In this document: positions 8,668 to 18,824 of the stretch, piece by piece | Position numbering within the stretch: position 1 is the stretch's first letter | Layout of the letters: each line of letters begins with the position of its first letter | Source: Papillibacter cinnamivorans DSM 12816 | GTDB lineage: Bacteria > Bacillota > Clostridia > Oscillospirales > Oscillospiraceae | Assembly (NCBI RefSeq): GCF_900176335.1 | Contig: NZ_FWXW01000010.1 | Span: forward strand, 1 to 64,000 | Length of the DNA: 64,000 bases | Reading direction: 5' to 3' | Position numbers and translations under genes: made by a program | The notes under the pieces: generated by a model | What the model was told of the DNA's origin: nothing | What the model saw: the letters and a program-made list of their open reading frames with translations, nothing else | The model's database searches: none

Positions 8668-8697
8668 ATTATATAATACAATCTTCCGATTTTGCAA
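8668..8697 (-). promoter_or_regulatory. Promoter of yajC
   Basis: TTGCAA and a perfect TATAAT on the minus strand are 18 bases apart, in the 165-base gap between tgt and yajC. Confidence 0.6.
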
Positions 8698-8801
8698 CAG
8701 ATTTCGGGACAAATTCCAAATTGCCGCAAAATCAGTCAAAGACGGCTCCTGGGATGGCAATCGGCCCTGTTCTCCCCGCCGCGCTCCCGCGTGGTGCGTT
8801 T

Positions 8802-10995
<2,194 letters not shown>

Positions 10996-11187
10996 GAATG
11001 CAATCGTTTCCTGTCTTTTTAGTTTCCGCGTCCGGATCAAAGCCGGCGAAAAGTTTTCGGATTTTGCGCTGCGAATGGTTCAAAATCCGAAAAATAAAAT
11101 CATTACAGCGTACCTGATTGAATATCCGCGTTATTGCAGCAATGCGGCTGTTGCCCGTGCCCGCTGAAAAACAGGGCCTTGGGCGGT

Positions 11188-12846
11188 TCAGTCCAGATTG
11201 ACGCCGGAATAGTAGTACCCGATGATCTGGTCATATGTATAGCCCTGGCTCGCCATGCCGTAAGCCCCCCATTGGCTCATGCCGACGTTGTGTCCCTTTC
11301 CGGTTCCGCTCACCGTGAAGGATCTGGCGGTGCCCTGCGTATAGAGGGTGGAGAGTCCCGTGGAAGATAGCACATAGGTGCTGGAACCGCTCCCGCTGAG
11401 CTTCCCCACCGTCCCGTCCCCCCGGAGAGCGTAGGTTTCAGCAACAGTCCCAAGAGTATCGGTGCCTCCGTTGACATAGAGCGTAACGCTCCCGTCGGCG
11501 GGCGCTATGGAAAAGCGCTGGCTGGAAAGAGATTTTCCCAGAGAAGAGCTGTAGAATATGCTCTTGGCCCCGGAGCGGTAGAAGGTGTAGCTCTTCCCCC
11601 AGTCGTCCCGGAAGGTGACCGACAGGACATTCCCCATGGCGGTGTATTCCGACACGTAGACGTCGGTGATGTTTCCGGTGGTGTAGCCTTTTTCCTTCAG
11701 AAGCGCCGTGAGCTGGTCCAGTGTATAGGTGACGTTCCAGTAGTATCCGGATATTTTTTCCACGGGCTCAAATGGGTCCTCCACTCCCATGAGATAGGGA
11801 TAGCTGGTACCCCAGACGTTCTGCACGTCCTCCGTGGCTCCCCCGTCGCAGGAGAAGTACACCGTTTCGGCTAGGCTCCCGCCATAGCAGACGAACATTC
11901 CACAGGTTTCGTCCACCGCCTGATCGGTGACGGCGTTTGCCGAGTTGGTTCCCTTGTATACCTGACAGTCCGTGGTGTTGCACAGGTCGAACCCGTCCTT
12001 GGCGTGCTTGGAATTGCTCTTCACGGCGTAAGTGCGGGCGCAGACCGCCTGAGCCTTCAGGGCCTCCAGAGGCCAGGAGGGGCTCATCTCATAGGGGATG
12101 ACCCCCTTGATGTAGTCCTGCATGGGCAGCACGTTGATAACCGTAATATACCCGCCGGAGACCCGTCTATACTCGAAGCCCCCGTAATACTTGATGTTCT
12201 TGAACCAGGTGACCGCCTTCACCGAAGAATCCAGGTTGGGCAGAACCGCCAGCTGGGTGTTCCCCCCGCCGTCGTATTCAAACAGAATCGTGGTGGTGGT
12301 GGTCCGGGTCACCGTGATGCCCGTCGAGCTGTTTCCCACCGCCGTGCCTCCCGTGACCCCCAAGGACAGCATGGCGGCGTTGGCCGCGTCCGCAGTCTGG
12401 TAATTTCCCGCCCTGACGTAAAAGCTCCCGGATACGTAAGCCGGAAAGGCCGGCACTGCGGTGATGGCCGCCGCAGCCTGCTGCGCCTCCGCGAAGGTCC
12501 CGTAGACCTGGGGCAGCTGGATGTGATAAGCCCCGATGACGGAGTAGCTGTATGTGGGCACCGTATCATAATAGGTTCCGCCGGAAACATAGATATTGGT
12601 GTCGCAGGTCATGGAGATCTTGGTTTCCGCGGTGGAGCCCAGAGACACAAAATTCCTGCCGGAATCATAATATCCGAACTGGTATCCGCTTCCCGCAAAA
12701 TTTTGCAGGTTCGCGGAAAACAGCGCGCTGGACCCATAATACAGGCCGACTTTAACGGTGGGATTGTCGTCCACTGCAGCTGCGGAAACGGTAAGGCAGG
12801 CGAGAATAGCCCCGACAGCCGCCGCAATTTGCACAAATTTTCTCAT
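11188..12846 (-). CDS. Secreted SpoIID/LytB-domain protein with SPOR-like region
   Basis: A 552-residue exported protein. It has a signal peptide (MRKFVQIAAAVGAILACL... cleaved near AAA at about residue 24), a SPOR-like repeat around residues 105-170 (AYHIQLPQVYGTFAEAQ and FYVRAGNYQTADAA), and a SpoIID domain from about residue 215. The catalytic Glu lies in VIPYEMSPSWPLEALKAQ, and further blocks are TDCQVYKG and GKGHNVGMSQWGAYGMA. SpoIID proteins are lytic transglycosylases acting on denuded glycan. At this length it may be a cell-wall LytB-like enzyme or the engulfment SpoIID; it is not next to spoIIM. Confidence 0.88.
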   Translation of the reverse strand: MRKFVQIAAAVGAILACLTVSAAAVDDNPTVKVGLYYGSSALFSANLQNFAGSGYQFGYYDSGRNFVSLGSTAETKISMTCDTNIYVSGGTYYDTVPTYSYSVIGAYHIQLPQVYGTFAEAQQAAAAITAVPAFPAYVSGSFYVRAGNYQTADAANAAMLSLGVTGGTAVGNSSTGITVTRTTTTTILFEYDGGGNTQLAVLPNLDSSVKAVTWFKNIKYYGGFEYRRVSGGYITVINVLPMQDYIKGVIPYEMSPSWPLEALKAQAVCARTYAVKSNSKHAKDGFDLCNTTDCQVYKGTNSANAVTDQAVDETCGMFVCYGGSLAETVYFSCDGGATEDVQNVWGTSYPYLMGVEDPFEPVEKISGYYWNVTYTLDQLTALLKEKGYTTGNITDVYVSEYTAMGNVLSVTFRDDWGKSYTFYRSGAKSIFYSSSLGKSLSSQRFSIAPADGSVTLYVNGGTDTLGTVAETYALRGDGTVGKLSGSGSSTYVLSSTGLSTLYTQGTARSFTVSGTGKGHNVGMSQWGAYGMASQGYTYDQIIGYYYSGVNLD

Positions 12847-12897
12847 GATTCTCCTCCAGAATCCTCCGTTTTGCCCGGCCCTCTTGCGCCGGCAGGG

Positions 12898-12926
12898 TTG
12901 ACTTCAAAAAAAAAGTGTGGTAGGAT
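12898..12926 (+). promoter_or_regulatory. Promoter of the lysine-riboswitch/asd operon
   Basis: TTGACT and TAGGAT have a 17-base spacer containing a run of nine A. The predicted start falls a few bases before the first riboswitch helix. Confidence 0.6.
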
Positions 12927-12939
12927 TGAGCAAATAGAT

Positions 12940-13113
12940 GCAGGATAGAGGCGCAACCTTCAATATTAGCGCGGGGAGGGCTCCGGATAGGCCCCTTGAA
13001 CCGATTGCGAAAGGGACGGTTGCCGAAGAGCGGGCGATACCGGGGTCGTCTTCTCTGGGTGCCGTGTGAACAGCCCGGCAACTGTCATCAGGGTTTGATG
13101 GAGAGCTATCTGC
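12940..13113 (+). ncRNA. Lysine riboswitch (L box)
   Basis: The 174-base segment carries the ordered L-box core elements: GATAGAGGCGC at the 5' side of P1/P2, GCGAAAGG, GGTTGCCGAAG, CTGGGTGCC, GGCAACTGTCATC and closing GGAGAGCTATC. The outer strands (GCAG-GATAG and CTATCTGC) pair as P1. It precedes a terminator and asd-dapA-dapB, which make lysine and diaminopimelate, so lysine binding should favour termination. Confidence 0.9.
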
Positions 13114-13168
13114 TTTTGTGAATATCGTGCCGGCAAGGGCGCCGTCCTTCCTCCGACATTATATTACA

Positions 13169-13206
13169 AAATCAGCTGGTTTTTCAACCCGCTGATTTAT
13201 TTTTTT
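13169..13206 (+). terminator. Riboswitch-controlled terminator
   Basis: AAATCAGC and GCTGATTT pair across a 14-base loop and are followed by A and seven T. It lies 55 bases after the L-box core and about 105 bases before asd, as expected for transcriptional attenuation. Confidence 0.85.
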
Positions 13207-13311
13207 ACCGTCCCCTCCGGGGGACCTGTCCGCCCGCCGGAAATCGGGCGTGTCATAATCCGGTACTGCTCAATATAGTATTGATATAGATACAGATAGG
13301 AGTCGTTTGGT

Positions 13312-14397
13312 ATGGAAAAGCTCAAGGTGGGTATCGTAGGCGCGACGGGAATGGTGGGCCAGAGGTTTGTGACCCTGATGGACGGCCATCCCTGGTTTGA
13401 TCTCAAGGTGGTGGCGGCAAGCGGCCGCTCCAGCGGAAAGACTTACCGCGAAGCCGTGGAAGCCCGCTGGGCGATGTCCGTTCCCATCCCCGCGTGCGCA
13501 GAAAATCTTATGGTGAAAAACGCAGTGGAGGATGCCGAGCGGATTGCGGAAGAGGTGGATTTCATCTTTTCCGCCGTGGATATGAAAAAGGAAGAAATCC
13601 GGGCGCTGGAAGAGCGGTATGCGAAGCTGGAATGCCCTGTAGTCTCCAATAACAGCGCCCACCGGTTCACCCCCGACGTGCCTATGGTGATCCCGGAGAT
13701 CAATCCCGAACACCTGGATGTCATCGGGGCCCTTCGAAAACGGTTGGGGGTGAAGCGCGGGCTCATCGCGGTCAAATCCAACTGTTCCCTGCAAAGTTAT
13801 GTCCCCGCTATTCATCCCCTGCGCGCCTTCTCTCCGGAAAAGCTCCTGGTATGCACGTACCAGGCCATCTCCGGCGCAGGTAAAACCTTCGCCACCTGGC
13901 CCGAAATGGTGGACAACGTCATCCCCTATATCGGAGGAGAAGAAGAAAAGTCTGAGCGCGAGCCCATGAAGATCTGGGGAACGGTGAAGGACGGCGTCAT
14001 CGTGCCGGCCGCCTCCCCCGCCATTACGGCGCAGTGCCTCCGGGTGGCCGCCTCCGACGGGCACATGGCGGCCTGCTTTGCCACCTTTGCCAAAAAGCCG
14101 CCCATCGACGAGATCCTTTCCGTCTGGAAGGAATTCAAAGGCCGTCCCCAGGAGCTCTCCCTTCCCACCGCGCCGAAACAGTTCATCCATTACTTTGAAG
14201 AGGAATCGAGACCCCAGACCAGGCTGGACCGGGATTTGGAAAAAGGCATGGCCATTTCCGTCGGCCGCCTGCGTCCCGACACGCAGTACGACATCAAATT
14301 TGTAAGCCTGTCTCACAACACCCTCCGCGGCGCCGCAGGAGGCGCTGTCCTTCTGGCGGAACTGCTGTGCGCCGAGGGCTATATTGCAAGGAGGTAA
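13312..14397 (+). CDS. asd: Aspartate-semialdehyde dehydrogenase
   Basis: Asd reduces aspartyl phosphate to aspartate semialdehyde, the branch point to lysine, threonine and methionine. The 361-residue protein begins MEKLKVGIVGATGMVGQRF (NADP-binding), has the catalytic Cys in VKSNCSLQSYVPA, and AISGAGKTF. The C-terminal His region includes SDGHMAA. Its length and CSLQ context match the larger archaeal/fungal-like Asd subfamily rather than the E. coli type. The ribosome site is AGGAG nine bases before the ATG. It is under the lysine riboswitch. Confidence 0.95.
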   Translation: MEKLKVGIVGATGMVGQRFVTLMDGHPWFDLKVVAASGRSSGKTYREAVEARWAMSVPIPACAENLMVKNAVEDAERIAEEVDFIFSAVDMKKEEIRALEERYAKLECPVVSNNSAHRFTPDVPMVIPEINPEHLDVIGALRKRLGVKRGLIAVKSNCSLQSYVPAIHPLRAFSPEKLLVCTYQAISGAGKTFATWPEMVDNVIPYIGGEEEKSEREPMKIWGTVKDGVIVPAASPAITAQCLRVAASDGHMAACFATFAKKPPIDEILSVWKEFKGRPQELSLPTAPKQFIHYFEEESRPQTRLDRDLEKGMAISVGRLRPDTQYDIKFVSLSHNTLRGAAGGAVLLAELLCAEGYIARR

Positions 14398-14403
14398 TTA
14401 CCG

Positions 14404-15291
14404 TTGAAAACACCAGTATTTGAAGGATCCAGCGTTGCCATTATCACTCCCTTCCGGGGAGAAGGCGTGGACTATTCCAAGCTTGCCGAACTCATTGACT
14501 TCCAGATAAACGGCGGGACCGATTCCATCGTGATCTGCGGCACCACCGGCGAGGCCTCTACCCAGAGCATCGAGGAGCATCTGGAGGTTATAAAGTTCTG
14601 CGTGGAGCACACCAATCACCGGGTCAAGGTGATCGCCGGCACCGGAAGCAACGACACCAAGGCCGCCGTCTACCTCTCTCAGCATGCCGAGGCCTCCGGG
14701 GCAGACGCTCTTCTCATGGTCACCCCCTATTACAACAAAACCACACAGGCGGGCCTTGTCCGTCACTTTACTTACATAGCCGATCGGGTGAACATCCCCA
14801 TTATCCTCTATAACGTTCCCTCCCGCACCGGCCTGTCCTTCACCGCGGACACCTATCGGGAGCTGTCCAAGCATCCCCTGATCAACGGCGTCAAGGAGGC
14901 CTCCGGGAACTTCTCGCTGGCCGCCCACACCCGCCTTCTCTGCGGCGACGAACTGAACATCTGGTCCGGCAACGACGACCAGGTGGTCCCCCTCATGTCT
15001 CTGGGCGCCAAGGGCGTCATCTCCGTGGTGGCCAACATGCTCCCCGCCGACATGGCCCAGATGACCCATCTGTGCCTGGAGGGCAAATTTGCCGAGGCTT
15101 CCGCCATGCAGATCCGTATGATGGACCTCATCGACGCACTCTTTGTGGAGGTTAACCCCATTCCCATCAAAGCCGCCATGAACCTCATGGGCATGGATGT
15201 GGGCGAAGTGCGCCTGCCTCTTTGCGAAATGACCGCCAAGAACCTTCCGGTGCTGGTAAACGCCATGAAGAATTACGGCGTAAAATTCTGA
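14404..15291 (+). CDS. dapA: 4-hydroxy-tetrahydrodipicolinate synthase
   Basis: DapA condenses pyruvate with aspartate semialdehyde. The 295-residue TIM-barrel protein has GTTGEASTQ, TGSNDTKAA, the catalytic Tyr in LYNVPSRTG and the Schiff-base Lys in NGVKEASGN. The start is TTG, set by AAGGAGGT, which overlaps the asd stop codon, so the two genes are translationally close. It is the second gene of the riboswitch operon. Confidence 0.96.
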   Translation: MKTPVFEGSSVAIITPFRGEGVDYSKLAELIDFQINGGTDSIVICGTTGEASTQSIEEHLEVIKFCVEHTNHRVKVIAGTGSNDTKAAVYLSQHAEASGADALLMVTPYYNKTTQAGLVRHFTYIADRVNIPIILYNVPSRTGLSFTADTYRELSKHPLINGVKEASGNFSLAAHTRLLCGDELNIWSGNDDQVVPLMSLGAKGVISVVANMLPADMAQMTHLCLEGKFAEASAMQIRMMDLIDALFVEVNPIPIKAAMNLMGMDVGEVRLPLCEMTAKNLPVLVNAMKNYGVKF

Positions 15292-15309
15292 AATTTTAAC
15301 GAAAACAGC

Positions 15310-15339
15310 GCGGGGAGCCGAAAACACGCGGTTCCCCGC
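15310..15339 (+). terminator. Hairpin between dapA and dapB
   Basis: GCGGGGAGCCG pairs with CGGTTCCCCGC across an eight-base loop, followed by a weak TTCTTCC tract. It may reduce dapB transcription or stabilise the upstream mRNA. Confidence 0.4.
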
Positions 15340-15377
15340 TTCTTCCTAACCAAAGAACTGTAAAAGAAGGTGTAACA

Positions 15378-16139
15378 ATGCTGAAGGTCGTTATTTCCGG
15401 CTGCAACGGGCGCATGGGCCAGGTGGTCACCTCCATCTGCGAGGCGGAGGAAGGGATCACTGCGGTGGCCGGCTTTGATGTCAATACCGCCAAGCGCTCC
15501 TCCTATCCGGTTTATGCCGCTCCCATGGAATATCAGGGCAGCGCCGACGTGGTGGTGGATTTCTCCAACGCCTCCGCCCTCACTCCCCTGCTGGCTTACT
15601 GCGTCAAGCGCAAGCTTCCCGTGGTCCTCTGCACCACCGGTTACTCCGCCGACCAGTTGGACGAGATCCGCGCGGCCGCGGAGACCATTCCCGTCTTCAA
15701 ATCCGCCAACATGTCTTTGGGCGTGAATATCCTTCTGGATCTGGTCCGCCGGGCCGCGAAAATCGTGGGCTCCGGCTGGGACATCGAGGTGCTGGAACGG
15801 CATCATAACCGGAAGGTGGACGCCCCCAGCGGCACCGCCCTTATGATTGCCGACGCCCTTTCCGAAGCTCTCCCCTACGAGCCCGAGTACGTCTACGACC
15901 GGCACAGCGTGCGCCATCCCCGTGGAAAACAGGAGATCGGCATCAGCGCCATGCGGGGCGGCACCATCGTGGGGGATCACGAGGTGCTCTTCGCCGGCCG
16001 CGACGAGATCATCGAGATCCGGCATTCTGCCCTCTCCCGGGAGGTCTTCGCCGCCGGCGCCGTCCGCGCCGCCGCCTTCCTCGCTTCCCGCAAGCACCCC
16101 GGCCTTTACACCATGGAGGACCTGGTGGCCTCCGTATAA
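15378..16139 (+). CDS. dapB: 4-hydroxy-tetrahydrodipicolinate reductase
   Basis: DapB reduces the DapA product with NAD(P)H to tetrahydrodipicolinate, the precursor of lysine, diaminopimelate and spore dipicolinate. The 253-residue protein has the motif VISGCNGRMGQVV, VVDFSNASAL, CTTGYSADQL, the SANMSLGVN segment, ERHHNRKVDAPSGTA (catalytic His and Lys) and GGTIVGDHEV. It is 86 bases after dapA and ends in a strong terminator. Confidence 0.96.
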   Translation: MLKVVISGCNGRMGQVVTSICEAEEGITAVAGFDVNTAKRSSYPVYAAPMEYQGSADVVVDFSNASALTPLLAYCVKRKLPVVLCTTGYSADQLDEIRAAAETIPVFKSANMSLGVNILLDLVRRAAKIVGSGWDIEVLERHHNRKVDAPSGTALMIADALSEALPYEPEYVYDRHSVRHPRGKQEIGISAMRGGTIVGDHEVLFAGRDEIIEIRHSALSREVFAAGAVRAAAFLASRKHPGLYTMEDLVASV

Positions 16140-16165
16140 TTCGGTCTATTTGTCCCAACAGCAGC

Positions 16166-16200
16166 GCCCCCGTCCGAAAAGGACGGGGGCTATTGTTTTC
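16166..16200 (+). terminator. Terminator of the asd-dapA-dapB operon
   Basis: A perfect ten-base-pair stem GCCCCCGTCC/GGACGGGGGC with a GAAAA loop is followed by TATTGTTTTCT. Confidence 0.9.
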
Positions 16201-16244
16201 TCCTAATAATAATCCGTTGGAATCATAAGTTACCCCGCGTAGGT

Positions 16245-16570
16245 CTAACCTACATTCAAAATCTGTATACCTTTCGTCCTCTTTAAAATCTTTATTGGAA
16301 AATGATTCCGAAAATCTTGGACGAGAGCAGCGCGCTCCCCGCTGGGGGTAACTTTTTGTTTCTTCAAAAAGTCACCAAAAACAGACCAAGAGGCTTCGAC
16401 CGCTTGGATCTCCGGGGAGGGTGCTTCTGTGGACGCTCTTAATGAGTAATTGACTATTGGCAGTTTCGAACGCACGGACGGCTCTATGGCAAGAGGTCTT
16501 TTTTTCAGCCCGCGATCGGGGCTCTCCGTATTGAAGATTTTAGGACTAAATGAGTCTGCGAAAACTTGCT
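16245..16570 (-). repeat. Island repeat, inverted copy R1
   Basis: Read on the minus strand, this segment matches the 17625-17892 repeat over most of its length. Shared landmarks are CTCATTGAG-like and AGACTCAT ends, CTTGCCATAGAG, TTACTCATTAAGAGCG, GATCCAA, and a hairpin whose arms here are GTGACTTTTTG and CAAAAAGTTAC. With R2 it brackets the first membrane-protein gene. The small open frame inside is a by-product of the repeat. Confidence 0.75.
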
Positions 16571-16849
16571 TTGTGCGCGTTTAAGAGGATTGGCTTTCTT
16601 CTGGGTTTTCCGATTTAGGGACATTTTAGGATAAAAATGCTCTGTTTCGCTGTTTTTAATGTTATGTCAACTTGTCAGGAATGAAGTTTGATGTGCAGTT
16701 CTTCTTCAACATTGCAATCAGTAGGTTATTGCAAATTTTCTGAGCCGCTGAGACCGGTTTTCGGAGGGCCGGTCGCGGGCTGAAATTGAGAATTTCTGTA
16801 TTTTGAGTTGTCCGGGCGGTTCTTCCTGCCAATGGCTCGGTTCTTTCGG

Positions 16850-17035
16850 AGGCGCGCTTGCCGCAAAGCCCTCTATGGGAATCCAAGGGGCCGGAGCCTC
16901 TTGGCGCCGCTTTTTAGTTCCTTTTTCCCGGCGAGTGGAAAAAGGAACCCCCGCCGGAGGCGCGTAATACTCGTTCTCCTTTAAAACTATTACTGGAAAG
17001 ATTGATTCCGAAAGGCTTGGTCGGAAACGCGGAGC
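16850..17035 (+). repeat. Island repeat, partial plus-strand copy
   Basis: GGAATCCAAGGGGCCGGAGCC and the following hairpin (arms AGTTCCTTTTTCC and GGAAAAAGGAAC) match the right half of R2. The continuation from 16977 (CTCCTTTAAAACTATTACTGG) matches 16278 onward (CTCTTTAAAATCTTTATTGG). The stretch 16571-16849 holds no gene I can support. Confidence 0.65.
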
Positions 17036-17116
17036 CTCCGTCCAAACCTTTCGTATATAAAAAATAGAAAATGCCCAGGGGTTAACTCCTGGGCAAATTA
17101 TGCCAAACATCCGATA

Positions 17117-17488
17117 TCAAAAAGCAAGATGAAACCAAATAGTCACGGCGATCATCCCCAAAGTCGTCGCCACCCATGCGACCGCCATCCGTACTGTATG
17201 TTGAGCCATTTTAATATCGTCCGGCTTCTTCCGGTACTGTATGTAATCGCTTGCCAGAAACTGCGGGAAGATCAGCAGCCCCGTCAACAGCAAAAAAAGC
17301 ACATAATCGGGTTCGCCCCCGGCACGAAGGGCGGAAGAGAAGTCCCGGTTAAGTCCGACCACCATCCCGACACCGCAGACCGCCCTGACAAGCAGTTCGT
17401 AAAGCCTGATCCGCTCTGTGTCCATCATAAGATTCAGGATCAGTATTCCCGCCAGCATAGCCGCGCCGAAAACAATAAAAAGGACCAT
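17117..17488 (-). CDS. Small membrane protein A of the duplicated module
   Basis: Not assignable to a known family from the sequence. The 123-residue protein is almost all membrane: hydrophobic segments at about 1-20, 30-46, 60-80 and 98-118. Between the last two is a polar motif DYIQYRKKPDDIKMAQ. The same pattern YxQYRKxxDDxxxAQ occurs at the same place in the protein at 18036-18446, so the two are paralogues. The ATG follows GGGGGG. A TTGCGA-17-TATACT promoter lies about 60 bases upstream. Function is unknown. Confidence 0.65.
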   Translation of the reverse strand: MVLFIVFGAAMLAGILILNLMMDTERIRLYELLVRAVCGVGMVVGLNRDFSSALRAGGEPDYVLFLLLTGLLIFPQFLASDYIQYRKKPDDIKMAQHTVRMAVAWVATTLGMIAVTIWFHLAF

Positions 17489-17547
17489 AATACCCCCCTT
17501 TTTTTAATACTCCGCTTTCGTGACATCCAATATTATCTTTCTATCCC

Positions 17548-17576
17548 AGTATAGCCCAATCCCTCCGCCATCGCAA
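17548..17576 (-). promoter_or_regulatory. Promoter of membrane protein A
   Basis: TTGCGA and TATACT on the minus strand, 17-base spacer. The identical boxes with identical spacing recur at 18552-18580, in flanks that are also alike. Confidence 0.65.
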
Positions 17577-17624
17577 CTGTCTTCCCCACGCTGGCAGTCG
17601 CCGAAAAGGGATAATCAGCCCATC

Positions 17625-17892
17625 CTCTCAAATGTCGCAAAGAGTACGTTTTCGCAGACTCATTGAGCCCCACAGGCCAAAACCCGGAGAGTCCCGATCG
17701 TGGGCTGAAAAACAGGCCTCTTGCCATAGAGCTGTCCATGCGTTCAAGACTGCCAAAAGTAAATTACTCATTAAGAGCGCCTGCCGGAGGATCCTTCCCT
17801 GGGGATCCAAAGGGGCCGCGGCCCCCTTGGTTTGCTTTTCGTGCCTTTTCCCAAAACGGAAAAGGCACCCCAGCGGAGCGCGTACTCCTTCC
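17625..17892 (+). repeat. Island repeat, full copy R2
   Basis: This is the most complete copy. Its first 160 bases match R3 (18617-18765) in the same orientation and R1 in the opposite one. The second half has GGGATCCAAAGGGGCCGCGG and a hairpin with arms GTGCCTTTTCC and GGAAAAGGCAC, then CAGCGGAGCGCG. No transposase is linked. 17893-18035 holds no gene. Confidence 0.75.
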
Positions 17893-18035
17893 AACCCCCT
17901 TGTAAATCAAGTCTTAAATGCAATAAGGCAAACCGCCCCCTTGAACGAGGGACGGTTTGTGCAGTCTCTGTCAAATAGCAGCTACCCAAGGCCTGTAAAG
18001 ACCCGCCGCCGCTGCGCCCTGTATGCGCCTGCGTA

Positions 18036-18446
18036 TTACGTTGAACATTGGATAAATTCCCAAACTATAGACAAAACAAAAACGAATGCTGAGCCAAGAA
18101 AACCTACGACCGATTCTTTGATCAGCTTTTGGGCAAGCTGCGCATCGTCGCGATTTTTCCGGTATTGCGTATAGGTACTGACCAAAACATACAGCGATAC
18201 ATATATGCCGAACATTAGAGAAAATAATACGGGCCCGGGCAGCGAGTCGTTTCCGTGCTTGTACTCGGGAATTCGCAATTGAAACCCGAAGAAAGTACCC
18301 AATACCGCTAAGAAATGGCCGATGCCCCCAAATCGGTCCGCTTGGGAGGCGTCCATCTTTCTATTAACAACCCACACGATGAGCAGGCCGGCCGCTATGA
18401 ATCCGGCGGCGAGGATAAATGGCGCAAGCCCCTGTTGAATCGACAT
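18036..18446 (-). CDS. Small membrane protein B of the duplicated module
   Basis: A paralogue of the protein at 17117-17488, of unknown function. The 136-residue product has four hydrophobic segments (about 8-28, 46-58, 72-92 and 112-132) and the shared motif STYTQYRKNRDDAQLAQ between the third and fourth. Upstream, an NRKMDASQADR loop separates the first two. The ATG follows GGAGG seven bases upstream; an open frame reaches 27 codons further but has no ribosome site. It has the same promoter boxes as gene A and is followed upstream by repeat R3. Confidence 0.65.
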   Translation of the reverse strand: MSIQQGLAPFILAAGFIAAGLLIVWVVNRKMDASQADRFGGIGHFLAVLGTFFGFQLRIPEYKHGNDSLPGPVLFSLMFGIYVSLYVLVSTYTQYRKNRDDAQLAQKLIKESVVGFLGSAFVFVLSIVWEFIQCST

Positions 18447-18551
18447 AAAACGCCTCCATTTCTTATGGCAGATCGTATTTTTTCTTCCTGCAGCCGCTCC
18501 GGAATCCGGCAATCCTCCGCTGGACAAAATCCAGTATTACCTTCTATTCCC

Positions 18552-18580
18552 AGTATAACCCACGTTCTGTGATATCGCAA
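18552..18580 (-). promoter_or_regulatory. Promoter of membrane protein B
   Basis: TTGCGA-17-TATACT on the minus strand, a duplicate of the promoter at 17548-17576. Confidence 0.65.
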
Positions 18581-18616
18581 CCGCTTTCTCCCGCGCCGGA
18601 AAGGTACAGTACCTTC

Positions 18617-18765
18617 ATCTTCTCAAACGCCGCAAAGAGCACTTTTTAGCAGACAAATTGAGTCTCACAACCCAGGATACGGGAAGTTCCGATCATGGGC
18701 TCAAAAACAGAGTGCTTGCCACCGGACTGTCCATGCGTTAGAAACTGCCGATAGTCAGTATATTA
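18617..18765 (+). repeat. Island repeat, partial copy R3
   Basis: Matches the left half of R2 at a lower identity (CAAAGAGCACTTTTTAGCAGAC, GGGCTCAAAAACAG, TGTCCATGCGTT, AAACTGCC). It lacks the right half with the hairpin and stops near the tyrS terminator. Confidence 0.65.
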
Positions 18766-18804
18766 AAAAATAAAATTACCCCGGAGCCGAAGCCCCGGGG
18801 TAAT
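18760..18804 (-). terminator. Terminator of the dxs-recN-tyrS block
   Basis: ATTACCCCGG and its complement form a long stem (18775-18804), followed on the minus strand by AATTTTATTTTTTAAT. It lies 20 bases after the tyrS stop. Confidence 0.85.
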
Positions 18805-18824
18805 TTCTATCTACATGAAAAATC

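Noticed and set aside
13270-14316. Long minus-strand ORF opposite asd (348 codons)
   Set aside because: Shadow frame of a GC-rich gene; His/Gly-rich, low-complexity reading without family support.
16245-16475. 76-codon ORF in the repeat island
   Set aside because: Lies wholly in the repeat and changes with each copy; by-product of the repeat.
16140-18824. Insertion sequence or transposon in the repeat island
   Set aside because: No transposase frame on either strand; repeats are short, degenerate and of mixed orientation.
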